Position numbers and translations under genes: made by a program. A stretch of DNA of 64,000 nucleotides from JAIEPT01 sp038217425 (GTDB lineage Bacteria > Planctomycetota > Planctomycetia > Gemmatales > Gemmataceae): assembly GCA_038217425.1 (NCBI GenBank), contig JBBQPM010000010.1, positions 1 through 64,000 of the forward strand. Direction: 5' to 3'. Below, in pieces: positions 8,603 through 15,773 of the stretch. The notes beneath the pieces are model-generated. The model saw only the letters and a list, made by a program, of their open reading frames with translations, searched no databases and was not told the origin of the DNA. Position 1 is the first letter of the stretch. Every line of letters begins with the position of its first letter.

Positions 8603-9892
8603 ATGAATGCACCTCGCCTGACAATCCTTTGCTTGTGCCTGACGACTTCTGCCATTGCGCAAGAAAAGCCAAAGCAGCCGAACGTCATCCTGATCCTCGC
8701 GGACGATTTCGGCTACGAATGCGTCGGCGCCAACGGCGGCAAGTCGTACAAGACGCCGAACCTCGACCGCCTCGCCGGCAAGGGGATGCGCTTCACCCAC
8801 TGCTACGTGCAGCCGCTGTGTACGCCGACGCGCGTGCAGCTCATGACCGGCAAGTACAACATTCGCAACTACACCAATTTCGGCAACATGGACCCGGCCT
8901 CGACGACGTTCGCGAATCTCTTCAAGCGCGCCGGGTATGCGACGTGCATGGTCGGCAAATGGCAGCTGGGCCGGGATCTCGCCCTCCCCAAGACGTTCGG
9001 GTTCGACGAATATTGTCTCTGGCAACACATGCGCCGTCCGCCGCGTTACGCCAATCCGGGACTCGAGATCAACGGCAAAGAAGTCGACTACGGCAAGGGC
9101 GAGTACGGCCCCGATCTCGTGAACGATTACGCCCTCGACTTTTTGAAACGCAAGAAGAGCGAACCGTTCCTGCTCTACTATTCGATGATGCTCACGCACG
9201 ATCCCTATCAGCCGACGCCCGACAGCGCGAAGTGGGACCCCAAAGCGGTCGGCGAAAAAGTGAACCAGCACAAAGAGCATTTCGGCGACATGGTCGCGTA
9301 CATGGACAAGCTGATCGGCAAACTGACGGCCCGGCTCGACGAGCTGGGCATCGCGGACAACACTCTGATCATTTTCGTGGGCGACAACGGCACCGGCGCC
9401 GGCGTGCGCTCGCTGTTGGGAGACCAAGTATATATCGGCGGCAAGGGATCGATGACGCGCGCCGGCATGCATGTGCCGCTGATCGCGTGCTGGCCCGGAA
9501 AGATCCCCGCGGGTAAAGTGTGCGACGACCTCATCGACAGCACCGATTTCCTGCCGACGATGACCGGAGCCGCGGGCCTGGACATCCCGGGCGATCTCAA
9601 GATCGACGGCCGCAGCTTTTGGCCGCAACTTCGCGGCGAGAAAGGGGTGCCGCGCGAGTGGTTTTACTCGTGGTACTCGCGCGACGGCAGCAGCGCCGGC
9701 GCCCGGGAGTTCGCCGCGACGCACGAGTATAAACTCTATCGTACCGGAGAATTCTTACGTTATTCGCAGGATCCCGAAGAGAAACGGCCGCTCGCGGAAG
9801 CCCTTGGCCCGGCCGCTGACGCCCGACGCGTATTGCAGGGCGTTCTCGATCAGTTCAAGGACGCCCGTCCGAAGAGTTTGAAAAAGAAGTAA
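8603..9892 (+). CDS. secreted type I sulfatase (arylsulfatase family)
   Basis: A 429-residue sulfatase with a signal peptide (residues 1-19). CTPTR at residues 73-77 is the C-x-P-x-R signature in which Cys73 is converted to formylglycine by an FGE not found here. Metal-binding aspartates lie in LILADDFGY near the N-terminus, and VGDNG near 257 gives the second metal site. The normally conserved histidine of the GKWHLG segment is glutamine here (VGKWQLGRD). The family hydrolyses sulfate esters, in planctomycetes mainly on algal or animal polysaccharides. A sialidase-like gene follows 16 bases later, so the two probably act together on extracellular glycans. Confidence 0.92.
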   Translation: MNAPRLTILCLCLTTSAIAQEKPKQPNVILILADDFGYECVGANGGKSYKTPNLDRLAGKGMRFTHCYVQPLCTPTRVQLMTGKYNIRNYTNFGNMDPASTTFANLFKRAGYATCMVGKWQLGRDLALPKTFGFDEYCLWQHMRRPPRYANPGLEINGKEVDYGKGEYGPDLVNDYALDFLKRKKSEPFLLYYSMMLTHDPYQPTPDSAKWDPKAVGEKVNQHKEHFGDMVAYMDKLIGKLTARLDELGIADNTLIIFVGDNGTGAGVRSLLGDQVYIGGKGSMTRAGMHVPLIACWPGKIPAGKVCDDLIDSTDFLPTMTGAAGLDIPGDLKIDGRSFWPQLRGEKGVPREWFYSWYSRDGSSAGAREFAATHEYKLYRTGEFLRYSQDPEEKRPLAEALGPAADARRVLQGVLDQFKDARPKSLKKK

Positions 9893-9908
9893 CCCCAAGG
9901 AGAATGCC

Positions 9909-10904
9909 ATGAGAAACCAGTTGACGTTCGCGCTGTTCATCGCTGCGTCGCCGTTGTTCGCGCAGACCTCGGAACTCCCGCCCCCCGTTCGCCTCGAGAC
10001 CGGCGTGAGCGGCCACATCCATCCCGCCCTGGGCATCACCAAAAAAGGGACGCTCATCGGCATCTATTGCAAGAACGAGTATCGCCCTTGCCTGATGGTC
10101 CGCTCGACCGACGGCGGCATGACCTGGACCAAACCTGAACTCTTTCCGCACATCGCGAAGACCGACATCTACCCCGGCTCGCTCACGACGCTTTCGGACG
10201 GCCGAATCGTGCACGCGTACAACGTCTGGTTCAAACCGGAATCGGGCGACAAAAAGTCGCGCTACGTCGCTTACTCGATCAGCAGCGACGACGGCGTCAC
10301 CTGGAGCGAGCCGAAGAACCTGGCCAAGAACAAGGACGAGAAGGTGCACAGCGTCATTCGCCATCCGTTCCTGGAGTTGGCGCCGAACCAGTGGCTGATG
10401 TCGCTCATCGACCGCACGCTCGTTTACGATCCCGAGACCGGCAAGGAAACGACGCTCGGCGACGGCGCGCCGCACGGTTTGGTGTCGATCGTGCGGACGC
10501 CGAAAGGGACGTTGGTGAGCGGCAAGGGCCTGCGTTCGACGGACGGGGGCAAGAGTTGGCAAGCGGTGAAGCCGTTCCCCGACGTCTCTTCGCAGGGTTG
10601 GCGGCAAGAACTGTTCGCGCTCAAGAACGGCCAAATCCTCGCGACGCAGACGCCCGGCCCCGGCGTCGGCGGCGACAAGATCCAATTCATCCTCTCGCAC
10701 GACGACGGCGTCAGTTGGGCGATGGATCGACCTTTCGAGTTCTACAACCCGAACCGTCCGATCGGCGGCCGAGCCTGCCCGAAGACGGTGCAGATTGACG
10801 AGCGTACGCTCGGCACGATCTTCTATGACACCGACGCGAAGCAGGACGGCGGCAACGGCGTCTTCTTCCGCCGAGTGCCGATCGCGAGTTTGACGCGGAA
10901 ATAG
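9909..10904 (+). CDS. secreted sialidase-like beta-propeller (BNR/Asp-box) protein
   Basis: A 331-residue protein with a signal peptide (residues 1-19). Four Asp-box motifs of the SxDxGxTW type are visible: STDGGMTW near residue 66, SSDDGVTW near 125, STDGGKSW near 210 and SHDDGVSW near 260. This spacing fits a six-bladed propeller of the exo-alpha-sialidase superfamily. Conserved sialidase arginines cannot be assigned with certainty, so it may act on another glycan or only bind one. An aaggaga site precedes the ATG. It follows the sulfatase by 16 bases, and the pair is probably co-transcribed. Confidence 0.82.
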   Translation: MRNQLTFALFIAASPLFAQTSELPPPVRLETGVSGHIHPALGITKKGTLIGIYCKNEYRPCLMVRSTDGGMTWTKPELFPHIAKTDIYPGSLTTLSDGRIVHAYNVWFKPESGDKKSRYVAYSISSDDGVTWSEPKNLAKNKDEKVHSVIRHPFLELAPNQWLMSLIDRTLVYDPETGKETTLGDGAPHGLVSIVRTPKGTLVSGKGLRSTDGGKSWQAVKPFPDVSSQGWRQELFALKNGQILATQTPGPGVGGDKIQFILSHDDGVSWAMDRPFEFYNPNRPIGGRACPKTVQIDERTLGTIFYDTDAKQDGGNGVFFRRVPIASLTRK

Positions 10905-10915
10905 CGAGGCAGCCG

Positions 10916-11650
10916 ATGTCCAGCGAAGCAGTCCCCGATTTTTGGGACCGACAGTTTGCGCCAAACGCGACGTGGCCGCAAGTTGAGTTCGATCTGGCGG
11001 TAGGGGTCGCGCTTCCCCTCATCTGCCTTGCGGCAGATCCGTTCGTCTTTCAAGGGGGCATCACGGGTTCGCCGTTACTCGGAGCCTACAGGCTGTTTGC
11101 CTACACGTTCATCGGCTCGGCCGTGATCGCGCTTATCTGCTGGCTCTCGCTGCGAGCCATGCCGGCGTTTCTGGCGGGGGTGTTTTTCGCCGACGCCCTC
11201 TTCGCCCTGGCGATCGGCGCGATCTTGCTTCCCTGGAGTATGATCGGCCTGGCCGCGTGCATCGGCGTCCTGGGCTTCGCCCCGTTCTTCACTTCACTGG
11301 CGTACGCGCGGAATGCTTGCCGCGCCTGGGCTGAAGCGGGGCGTCGATCTTCCACGCCGCTCGTACTTGTCACGATCGGTTTCTTGACGGCGTCGGCAGG
11401 ACCGTATCTGCTTCACTCGCTAGTCAATTGGGAGATCGGAAGCGCCACGGAGCTATCGATGTCCGCTGACGACTCCGAGGCGAACCGGGGGATCACCCGG
11501 CTCAGAAGAATTGAGTTCGTCGCGAATTGGGATACGCTGGTAGGGATCTATCACGCTGAGAAGGATGACGGCAGGCGTGAGCGATTGGCAAAATCCTACA
11601 AGGAGCTTACTGGTAAGGATATCGAGGACCGATTAGGTCAACTTGATTAG
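10916..11650 (+). CDS. hypothetical multi-pass membrane protein
   Basis: A 244-residue protein with about four or five hydrophobic segments between residues 25 and 175 (including ALPLICLAADPFVF, FIGSAVIALICWLSL and FALAIGAILLPW) and a charged C-terminal tail of about 65 residues. No catalytic motif or known family is apparent. It begins 11 bases after the sialidase-like gene and is convergent with the HNH gene. GC content is lower than in neighbours. Confidence 0.65.
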   Translation: MSSEAVPDFWDRQFAPNATWPQVEFDLAVGVALPLICLAADPFVFQGGITGSPLLGAYRLFAYTFIGSAVIALICWLSLRAMPAFLAGVFFADALFALAIGAILLPWSMIGLAACIGVLGFAPFFTSLAYARNACRAWAEAGRRSSTPLVLVTIGFLTASAGPYLLHSLVNWEIGSATELSMSADDSEANRGITRLRRIEFVANWDTLVGIYHAEKDDGRRERLAKSYKELTGKDIEDRLGQLD

Positions 11651-11671
11651 ATGAGCGGCGACCGATGGGGG

Positions 11672-12085
11672 TCAGAAAGTTTCGTCTTCTGGAAAGATCC
11701 CGATATCGATCAGAGACTGCCGAAACGCAACACGGATCGCGAGATTGATCTGTAGGACCCGAACCGTAGCACGTCCTGTAAGCGTTTTACCTTCGAGTTG
11801 GGCTCCGTTCCACTGGAAGTGTCGCGACCAACTCTGTCGGCGGGGATCGAAGAGCCGGACGACTTTCTCTGTCTGCGGATCGATTCCTGAAAGGTTCGGG
11901 CCCTTGTAGAGATTGCATGGGACGCACGCAACCGCAAGGTTCTCGGCGTCGTCCTTCCCGCCGTGCTGCTTCGCGACAATATGTTCGATCTGAAAGGGAA
12001 GATCGTCGTATTCTTGAGGCACGCGGCAATATTCGCAGCGATCATGCGCTCGCTGGCGAACGAATTCCGCCGTTGCCTTTTTCAT
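11672..12085 (-). CDS. HNH endonuclease
   Basis: A 137-residue protein with a complete HNH core: a zinc-knuckle pair CEYC (residues 17-20), QIEHIVAKQHGG (catalytic-type His35), ENLAVACVPCN with the second cysteine pair (54-57) and NLYKG. These small proteins bind and cleave DNA in a metal-dependent way. Some act in defence, others in repair or mobile elements. It sits six bases downstream of a small gene on the same strand, and the two look like an operon. No recombinase or phage gene is nearby, so the biological role is open. Confidence 0.85.
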   Translation of the reverse strand: MKKATAEFVRQRAHDRCEYCRVPQEYDDLPFQIEHIVAKQHGGKDDAENLAVACVPCNLYKGPNLSGIDPQTEKVVRLFDPRRQSWSRHFQWNGAQLEGKTLTGRATVRVLQINLAIRVAFRQSLIDIGIFPEDETF

Positions 12086-12091
12086 TTTGGG

Positions 12092-12376
12092 TCAGGGATC
12101 ACTCGCAGCCGATCCCACTTTCCCACGAATCTTCGCCTTCAGGATCGATAGCAGGTGACCGACGTGAACGTACCGTTCGAGTTCGAGACGCTCGGCGGCT
12201 CCGAGTGTGCCATTGCTGGCCTTGGCGGACAAAGAGTTGATGCGCTCAAGATCGGGTTCGGAGAATCGCACGCTCAGTAGGTAGCGAGCTTGCTCTGGCG
12301 TAACCTCCCCGGGGTCGGGAACGAAAACGCGCTCCCAGATCGCGAGTTCAGGATCGGCAGCTAGTAGTGCATCCAT
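12092..12376 (-). CDS. small helical protein encoded with the HNH nuclease
   Basis: A 94-residue protein rich in helix-forming residues. The stretch ...LERINSLSAKASNG followed by TLGAAERLELERYV is of a kind I associate with small genes placed directly before HNH nuclease genes in planctomycetes and cyanobacteria; that recollection should be tested. It lies six bases before the nuclease gene. It could be a nuclease partner, an inhibitor or a regulator. No known antitoxin motif is visible. The start ATG is at 12376. Confidence 0.6.
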   Translation of the reverse strand: MDALLAADPELAIWERVFVPDPGEVTPEQARYLLSVRFSEPDLERINSLSAKASNGTLGAAERLELERYVHVGHLLSILKAKIRGKVGSAASDP

Positions 12377-12406
12377 GCTGCTATTTTCGCAGATCTCGAG
12401 ATTCTG

Positions 12407-13750
12407 TCAATTCGAAACCAACGCCAATGGCCAACGGCTCATTCGCATTACTCTCGGCAATTTCATTTCATCCTCCGGAATCGGCTCGCCCAACAACACG
12501 CCGGCGTCCAGGCGCTCGGCGCGGATGCGCACCAGCCGCCCCAGCAGCGCCGGCACATATCCCGCGAACGACACCGGGGCGTAACGGCACGACGTCCCCC
12601 ACGCGCGCCCGGGCCGACGCGGATCTTCCCCCTCCACGAGCACGCCGAGCGTTCGGCCCACTAATCCGGCAAAGTACCTGGGCCCCAGCTCCGCTTCCAG
12701 GCCGCGCAAATGCTCGCGGCGGGCGGCGATCACCGCGGGCGGAACCTGGCCGTCCAGCGTCGCGGCCGGCGTTCCCGCGCGCGGGCTGTACGAGAAGACG
12801 TGGATCTTCGAAAAGCCGACCGTCCGCACGACTTTACACGTCTCCTCGAAGTCGGCGTCGGTCTCGCCGGGGAAGCCGACGATGACGTCCGTGGTGAACG
12901 CGGGCTGATCGAGTTCGCGTTGGATGATCTCGCAACGCTGCAAGAAGTGGCGGGCGCGGTAGCGGCGTTTCATGCGCTGGAGGATGCGGTCGGAACCCGA
13001 TTGCAGGCACAGATGCAGATGCGGCACGATGCGCGGCTGATCGCGCAGCACGCGCACCAGGTCGTCGCGCGCCTCGGCCGCCTCGAGGCTGCTGAGCCGA
13101 AGGCGGAAGTCGCCCGGCAGATTCGCGAGCGTCTCGAGCAGATGCCAGAGCCGGGAACCGTGGCCCCGGGCGATGTCGAGCCCGTAATGTCCCAGGTGGA
13201 TGCCCGTAAGAACGATCTCCTGCACGCCGCCGGCGACCAAACCCGCGACCTCCGTCACGATCTCCGCCATGGGCCGACTGACGAGTTGGGGACGCACACT
13301 TGGGATGATGCAGAACGCGCAGCGCAGCAGACAGCCGTCCTGCACCTTGACGAAGGCGCGTTGATGGCCGTCGAAGCGGCGAATCCCCGTGGGCCAAAGG
13401 GCGACGCCAAACTCCGCGAACTCCGTGGCCAGCTGCGTCTTGTCGGTGACGACCTTGACGACGCCGGGGAGCTTGGCGACGGCGGCCGGATCGCGCGTGG
13501 CGTAGCAGCCCATGACGACGATCCTGGTCCCGGGATTGTGCTGGGCAAGCTTGCGAATCGCCTGCCGACTCTTGGCGTCCCCCTCGGCGGTGACCGTGCA
13601 AGTGTTGACGACGCACAGGTCGGCGGGCTCCGCGTCGGCCGCCTCGCGGTAGCCGTTCGTTTCGAGGGCTTCCTTGACGAATTGGCTCTCGTACTGGTTG
13701 ACCTTGCAGCCCAGGGTCACGAGTCGGCAGGTGGAGTTTTTTACAGACAT
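12407..13750 (-). CDS. mtaB: tRNA t6A37 methylthiotransferase MtaB
   Basis: A 447-residue radical SAM enzyme that adds a methylthio group to t6A37 in tRNAs reading ANN codons. The N-terminal UPF0004 domain has three cluster-binding cysteines (Cys15 in LGCKVNQYE, Cys51, Cys82 in MGCYATR). LGCKVNQYE is the signature that separates MtaB from MiaB and RimO. The radical SAM motif is CLLRCAFC (Cys140, 144, 147). A TRAM-like region occupies the C-terminus. The ATG follows aaggatc. It is a single gene with its own upstream inverted repeat region; supply of two Fe-S clusters links it functionally to the suf operon. Confidence 0.93.
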   Translation of the reverse strand: MSVKNSTCRLVTLGCKVNQYESQFVKEALETNGYREAADAEPADLCVVNTCTVTAEGDAKSRQAIRKLAQHNPGTRIVVMGCYATRDPAAVAKLPGVVKVVTDKTQLATEFAEFGVALWPTGIRRFDGHQRAFVKVQDGCLLRCAFCIIPSVRPQLVSRPMAEIVTEVAGLVAGGVQEIVLTGIHLGHYGLDIARGHGSRLWHLLETLANLPGDFRLRLSSLEAAEARDDLVRVLRDQPRIVPHLHLCLQSGSDRILQRMKRRYRARHFLQRCEIIQRELDQPAFTTDVIVGFPGETDADFEETCKVVRTVGFSKIHVFSYSPRAGTPAATLDGQVPPAVIAARREHLRGLEAELGPRYFAGLVGRTLGVLVEGEDPRRPGRAWGTSCRYAPVSFAGYVPALLGRLVRIRAERLDAGVLLGEPIPEDEMKLPRVMRMSRWPLALVSN

Positions 13751-13778
13751 GAGATCCTTGTTGTGCGTCGGCGATTGC

Positions 13779-13880
13779 CGTGGGGCACGTTTTTAACGTG
13801 CCGCGTCATCTCGCGTCACGCCTGGAGAAATATCTTGCGTGCCACGCTTCTTTCGCGGCACGTTGGAAACGTGCCCCACG
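13779..13880. repeat. family D compound inverted repeat
   Basis: Arms 13779-13805 and 13854-13880 pair over 27 positions with two G-T wobbles, around a 48-base loop. Each arm is itself nearly palindromic (ggcacgtt...aacgtgcc), so the element can form either one long stem or two small ones. It ends four bases after the 3' end of the aminotransferase gene (minus strand) and starts 28 bases upstream of mtaB. Confidence 0.88.
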
Positions 13881-13884
13881 TAAA

Positions 13885-15303
13885 TCACTTCGCTCCCGCC
13901 AGGACCGGCTGCGGCCGCGCTTGCGCCTTCTCCACGGCGAGCGGCGCCAACAATCGGAACATCAGTTCCATCGATTCCTTCGCCTCCGCCTCGGTAATGA
14001 CCAAGGGCGGCGACACGCGCACCACCTTCTTCGCCAGCGGCCCGAGCAGATGAATGCCGTTGGTCCCCTCGCCGCGGTAGCATGCCAGAACGACGGCGTT
14101 GGCCCATTCGCTGGAACTCTTGCCAGCGTGGTCGCGGAACTCGACGCCCCAGACCATGCCCCCTTTTTCGCCGCGAACGTTGGCGACGAACGGCAGCTCC
14201 TTCAGTCGCAGCAATCCCTCTTCCATGATCGCGGACGAATGCCGACAGTGGCCGATGACGTCGCGGGCGGCGAACTCGTCGAGCGTGGCCAGGACGGCGG
14301 CGCAGCAGAGCGGGTTGGCGCTCCAGGTGTCGGAGCCTTCGCCATATTCCAGCGCGCCGAAGATCGAGTTGAGCCCGACCGACGCCGCCACGGGGACGCC
14401 GTTGCCCAGGCCTTTGCCAAGGACGACGATGTCGGGTTCCAGGCCGTAGGTTTCGAAGGCGAAGAGATCGCCGGTTCGGCCGAAGTTGGACTGCACTTCG
14501 TCGAGGATGAAGACCATTTCGTTCTCCCGGCAAAACGCCTGCAGCATCTGCAGGTAGGCCTTGGGGGGATGGTACGAACCGCCGCCGCCGAGGTAGGGTT
14601 CGGTGATGAGCGTCGAGAGCCGAGGGCCGAACTGATGCTTGAGGGCGTCGAGTTCCTTGCGGTAGGGGGCGGGATCGAAGGGCTTGTCGCGGCAGGAGAC
14701 GTCGATGCATTCCTGCATGGGGAAGCTGATGAAGCGGACGCGCGGGTCGCGGTCGCGGTCGGTCTCGGAACCGGTGACGGCGCCCGAAAGGCCCTTCTTG
14801 CCGTGGAAGCCGTAACGGGTCGCCAGGATGACGTCGCGGGTGCGATCCTTGGCGAGGGCGGCCCAGAGCGCCTTCTGGATCGCTTCGGAACCCGACGCGG
14901 CCCACATGCACGTTTCGAGACGTTTGCCGCCGGGCCGACTCTTGAGGACGTCGACGAGCCGCTTGCTCGCCTGGGCCTCGATCGAGGTGACGGCGTTGTA
15001 CGCGGTCATGGGGAGCGCTTTGAAGAACTCGCCGGTCGCGCCGGCTGCGGTTTTCCAGCCCATGAGGTCGGTGAAGCGGTGCATCCAACTCGTGGGGTTG
15101 TGTCCCAGATTGGCGACGAGCACGCCGGAGGAGAAGTCGAAGAGCCGCCGGCCTTCCGGGGTCCAGTGGAAGACGCCTGAACTTTGCCCGAGGACGGCCT
15201 GGCTGGGCGTGTAGGTGCGGAGCGAGCGGGGCTCGAAGTCGGCGACGAGGTCGCGGGCGGCGTTGGAGGCGGTTTCCTGCGGATGGTGGAGAGCTTGCGT
15301 CAT
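13885..15303 (-). CDS. class III pyridoxal-phosphate aminotransferase
   Basis: A 472-residue PLP enzyme of the ornithine/acetylornithine/GABA aminotransferase class. SGSEAIQKAL binds the cofactor phosphate, DEVQSNFGRTG carries the PLP-binding Asp, and the Schiff-base lysine lies in VLGKGLGNG. The open frame reaches 15459, but ATG 15303 (MTQALHH) removes a low-quality 52-residue extension and has a cggag site upstream. Substrates cannot be assigned. It is divergent from the small membrane protein gene at 15471, and a long inverted repeat lies at its 3' end. Confidence 0.85.
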   Translation of the reverse strand: MTQALHHPQETASNAARDLVADFEPRSLRTYTPSQAVLGQSSGVFHWTPEGRRLFDFSSGVLVANLGHNPTSWMHRFTDLMGWKTAAGATGEFFKALPMTAYNAVTSIEAQASKRLVDVLKSRPGGKRLETCMWAASGSEAIQKALWAALAKDRTRDVILATRYGFHGKKGLSGAVTGSETDRDRDPRVRFISFPMQECIDVSCRDKPFDPAPYRKELDALKHQFGPRLSTLITEPYLGGGGSYHPPKAYLQMLQAFCRENEMVFILDEVQSNFGRTGDLFAFETYGLEPDIVVLGKGLGNGVPVAASVGLNSIFGALEYGEGSDTWSANPLCCAAVLATLDEFAARDVIGHCRHSSAIMEEGLLRLKELPFVANVRGEKGGMVWGVEFRDHAGKSSSEWANAVVLACYRGEGTNGIHLLGPLAKKVVRVSPPLVITEAEAKESMELMFRLLAPLAVEKAQARPQPVLAGAK

Positions 15304-15375
15304 GGCGGAACTCCGGAAGAGGGTCTGGTTCTGCAATGATATGGGACGCCCCCCCCGGCAGAAAGCGGAGTCGTC

Positions 15376-15404
15376 TTTACATTTTTTGTCGGCTCCGTTA
15401 TACC
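15376..15404 (+). promoter_or_regulatory. sigma-70-like promoter for the gene at 15471
   Basis: TTTACA (15376-15381) and TATACC (15399-15404) are separated by 17 bases, upstream of the small membrane protein gene. A short ggggac/gtcccc hairpin at about 15419-15435 would lie in the leader. Consensus match only. Confidence 0.55.
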
Positions 15405-15470
15405 TCGTCCTCTCGCCCTGGGGACATGACGTCCCCGACTCGCTCGCCACGCCGTTCAAGGAGGAACGAG

Positions 15471-15752
15471 ATGGTGCTCTCCCTACAATTTGCGATCATC
15501 GCCCTCAGCGTCGCCGGGTTCCTCTCGGGAACCTGCACCAGCGCGCTGGCCCGCAGTCAACACCCGCGCATCTCGCAGTGGGGCCGATGTCTCAGTTTCG
15601 GCATTCTCGTCGGGCTGGGGCTGGTCGGCGTCTGTGCGGCGTGTTATTGCATTCGCAGCCTCGCGGTGGTCGGCATTCTCGCCGGCCTGTTGGTGGTGGC
15701 CATGGTGTGGGACGCGCCGGCGCCTCGCTTCGAGGCGAATGGCCGGGTGTAG
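15471..15752 (+). CDS. small hypothetical membrane protein
   Basis: A 93-residue protein with three hydrophobic segments (about residues 4-24, 41-58 and 62-80). ATG 15471 has aaggagg six bases upstream, which decides it over an upstream in-frame start at 15336. It ends 21 bases before the RPH-like gene and may share its promoter. I do not recognise the family. Confidence 0.7.
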   Translation: MVLSLQFAIIALSVAGFLSGTCTSALARSQHPRISQWGRCLSFGILVGLGLVGVCAACYCIRSLAVVGILAGLLVVAMVWDAPAPRFEANGRV

Positions 15753-15773
15753 TCTCCTCCGTATGATGATCGG

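Noticed and set aside
8042..9724. 560-codon minus-strand frame opposite the sulfatase
   Set aside because: The plus strand encodes a sulfatase with all catalytic motifs; the opposite frame has no family features.
12710..14053. 447-codon plus-strand frame opposite mtaB
   Set aside because: It runs through the family D inverted repeat and has no protein features; mtaB is certain.
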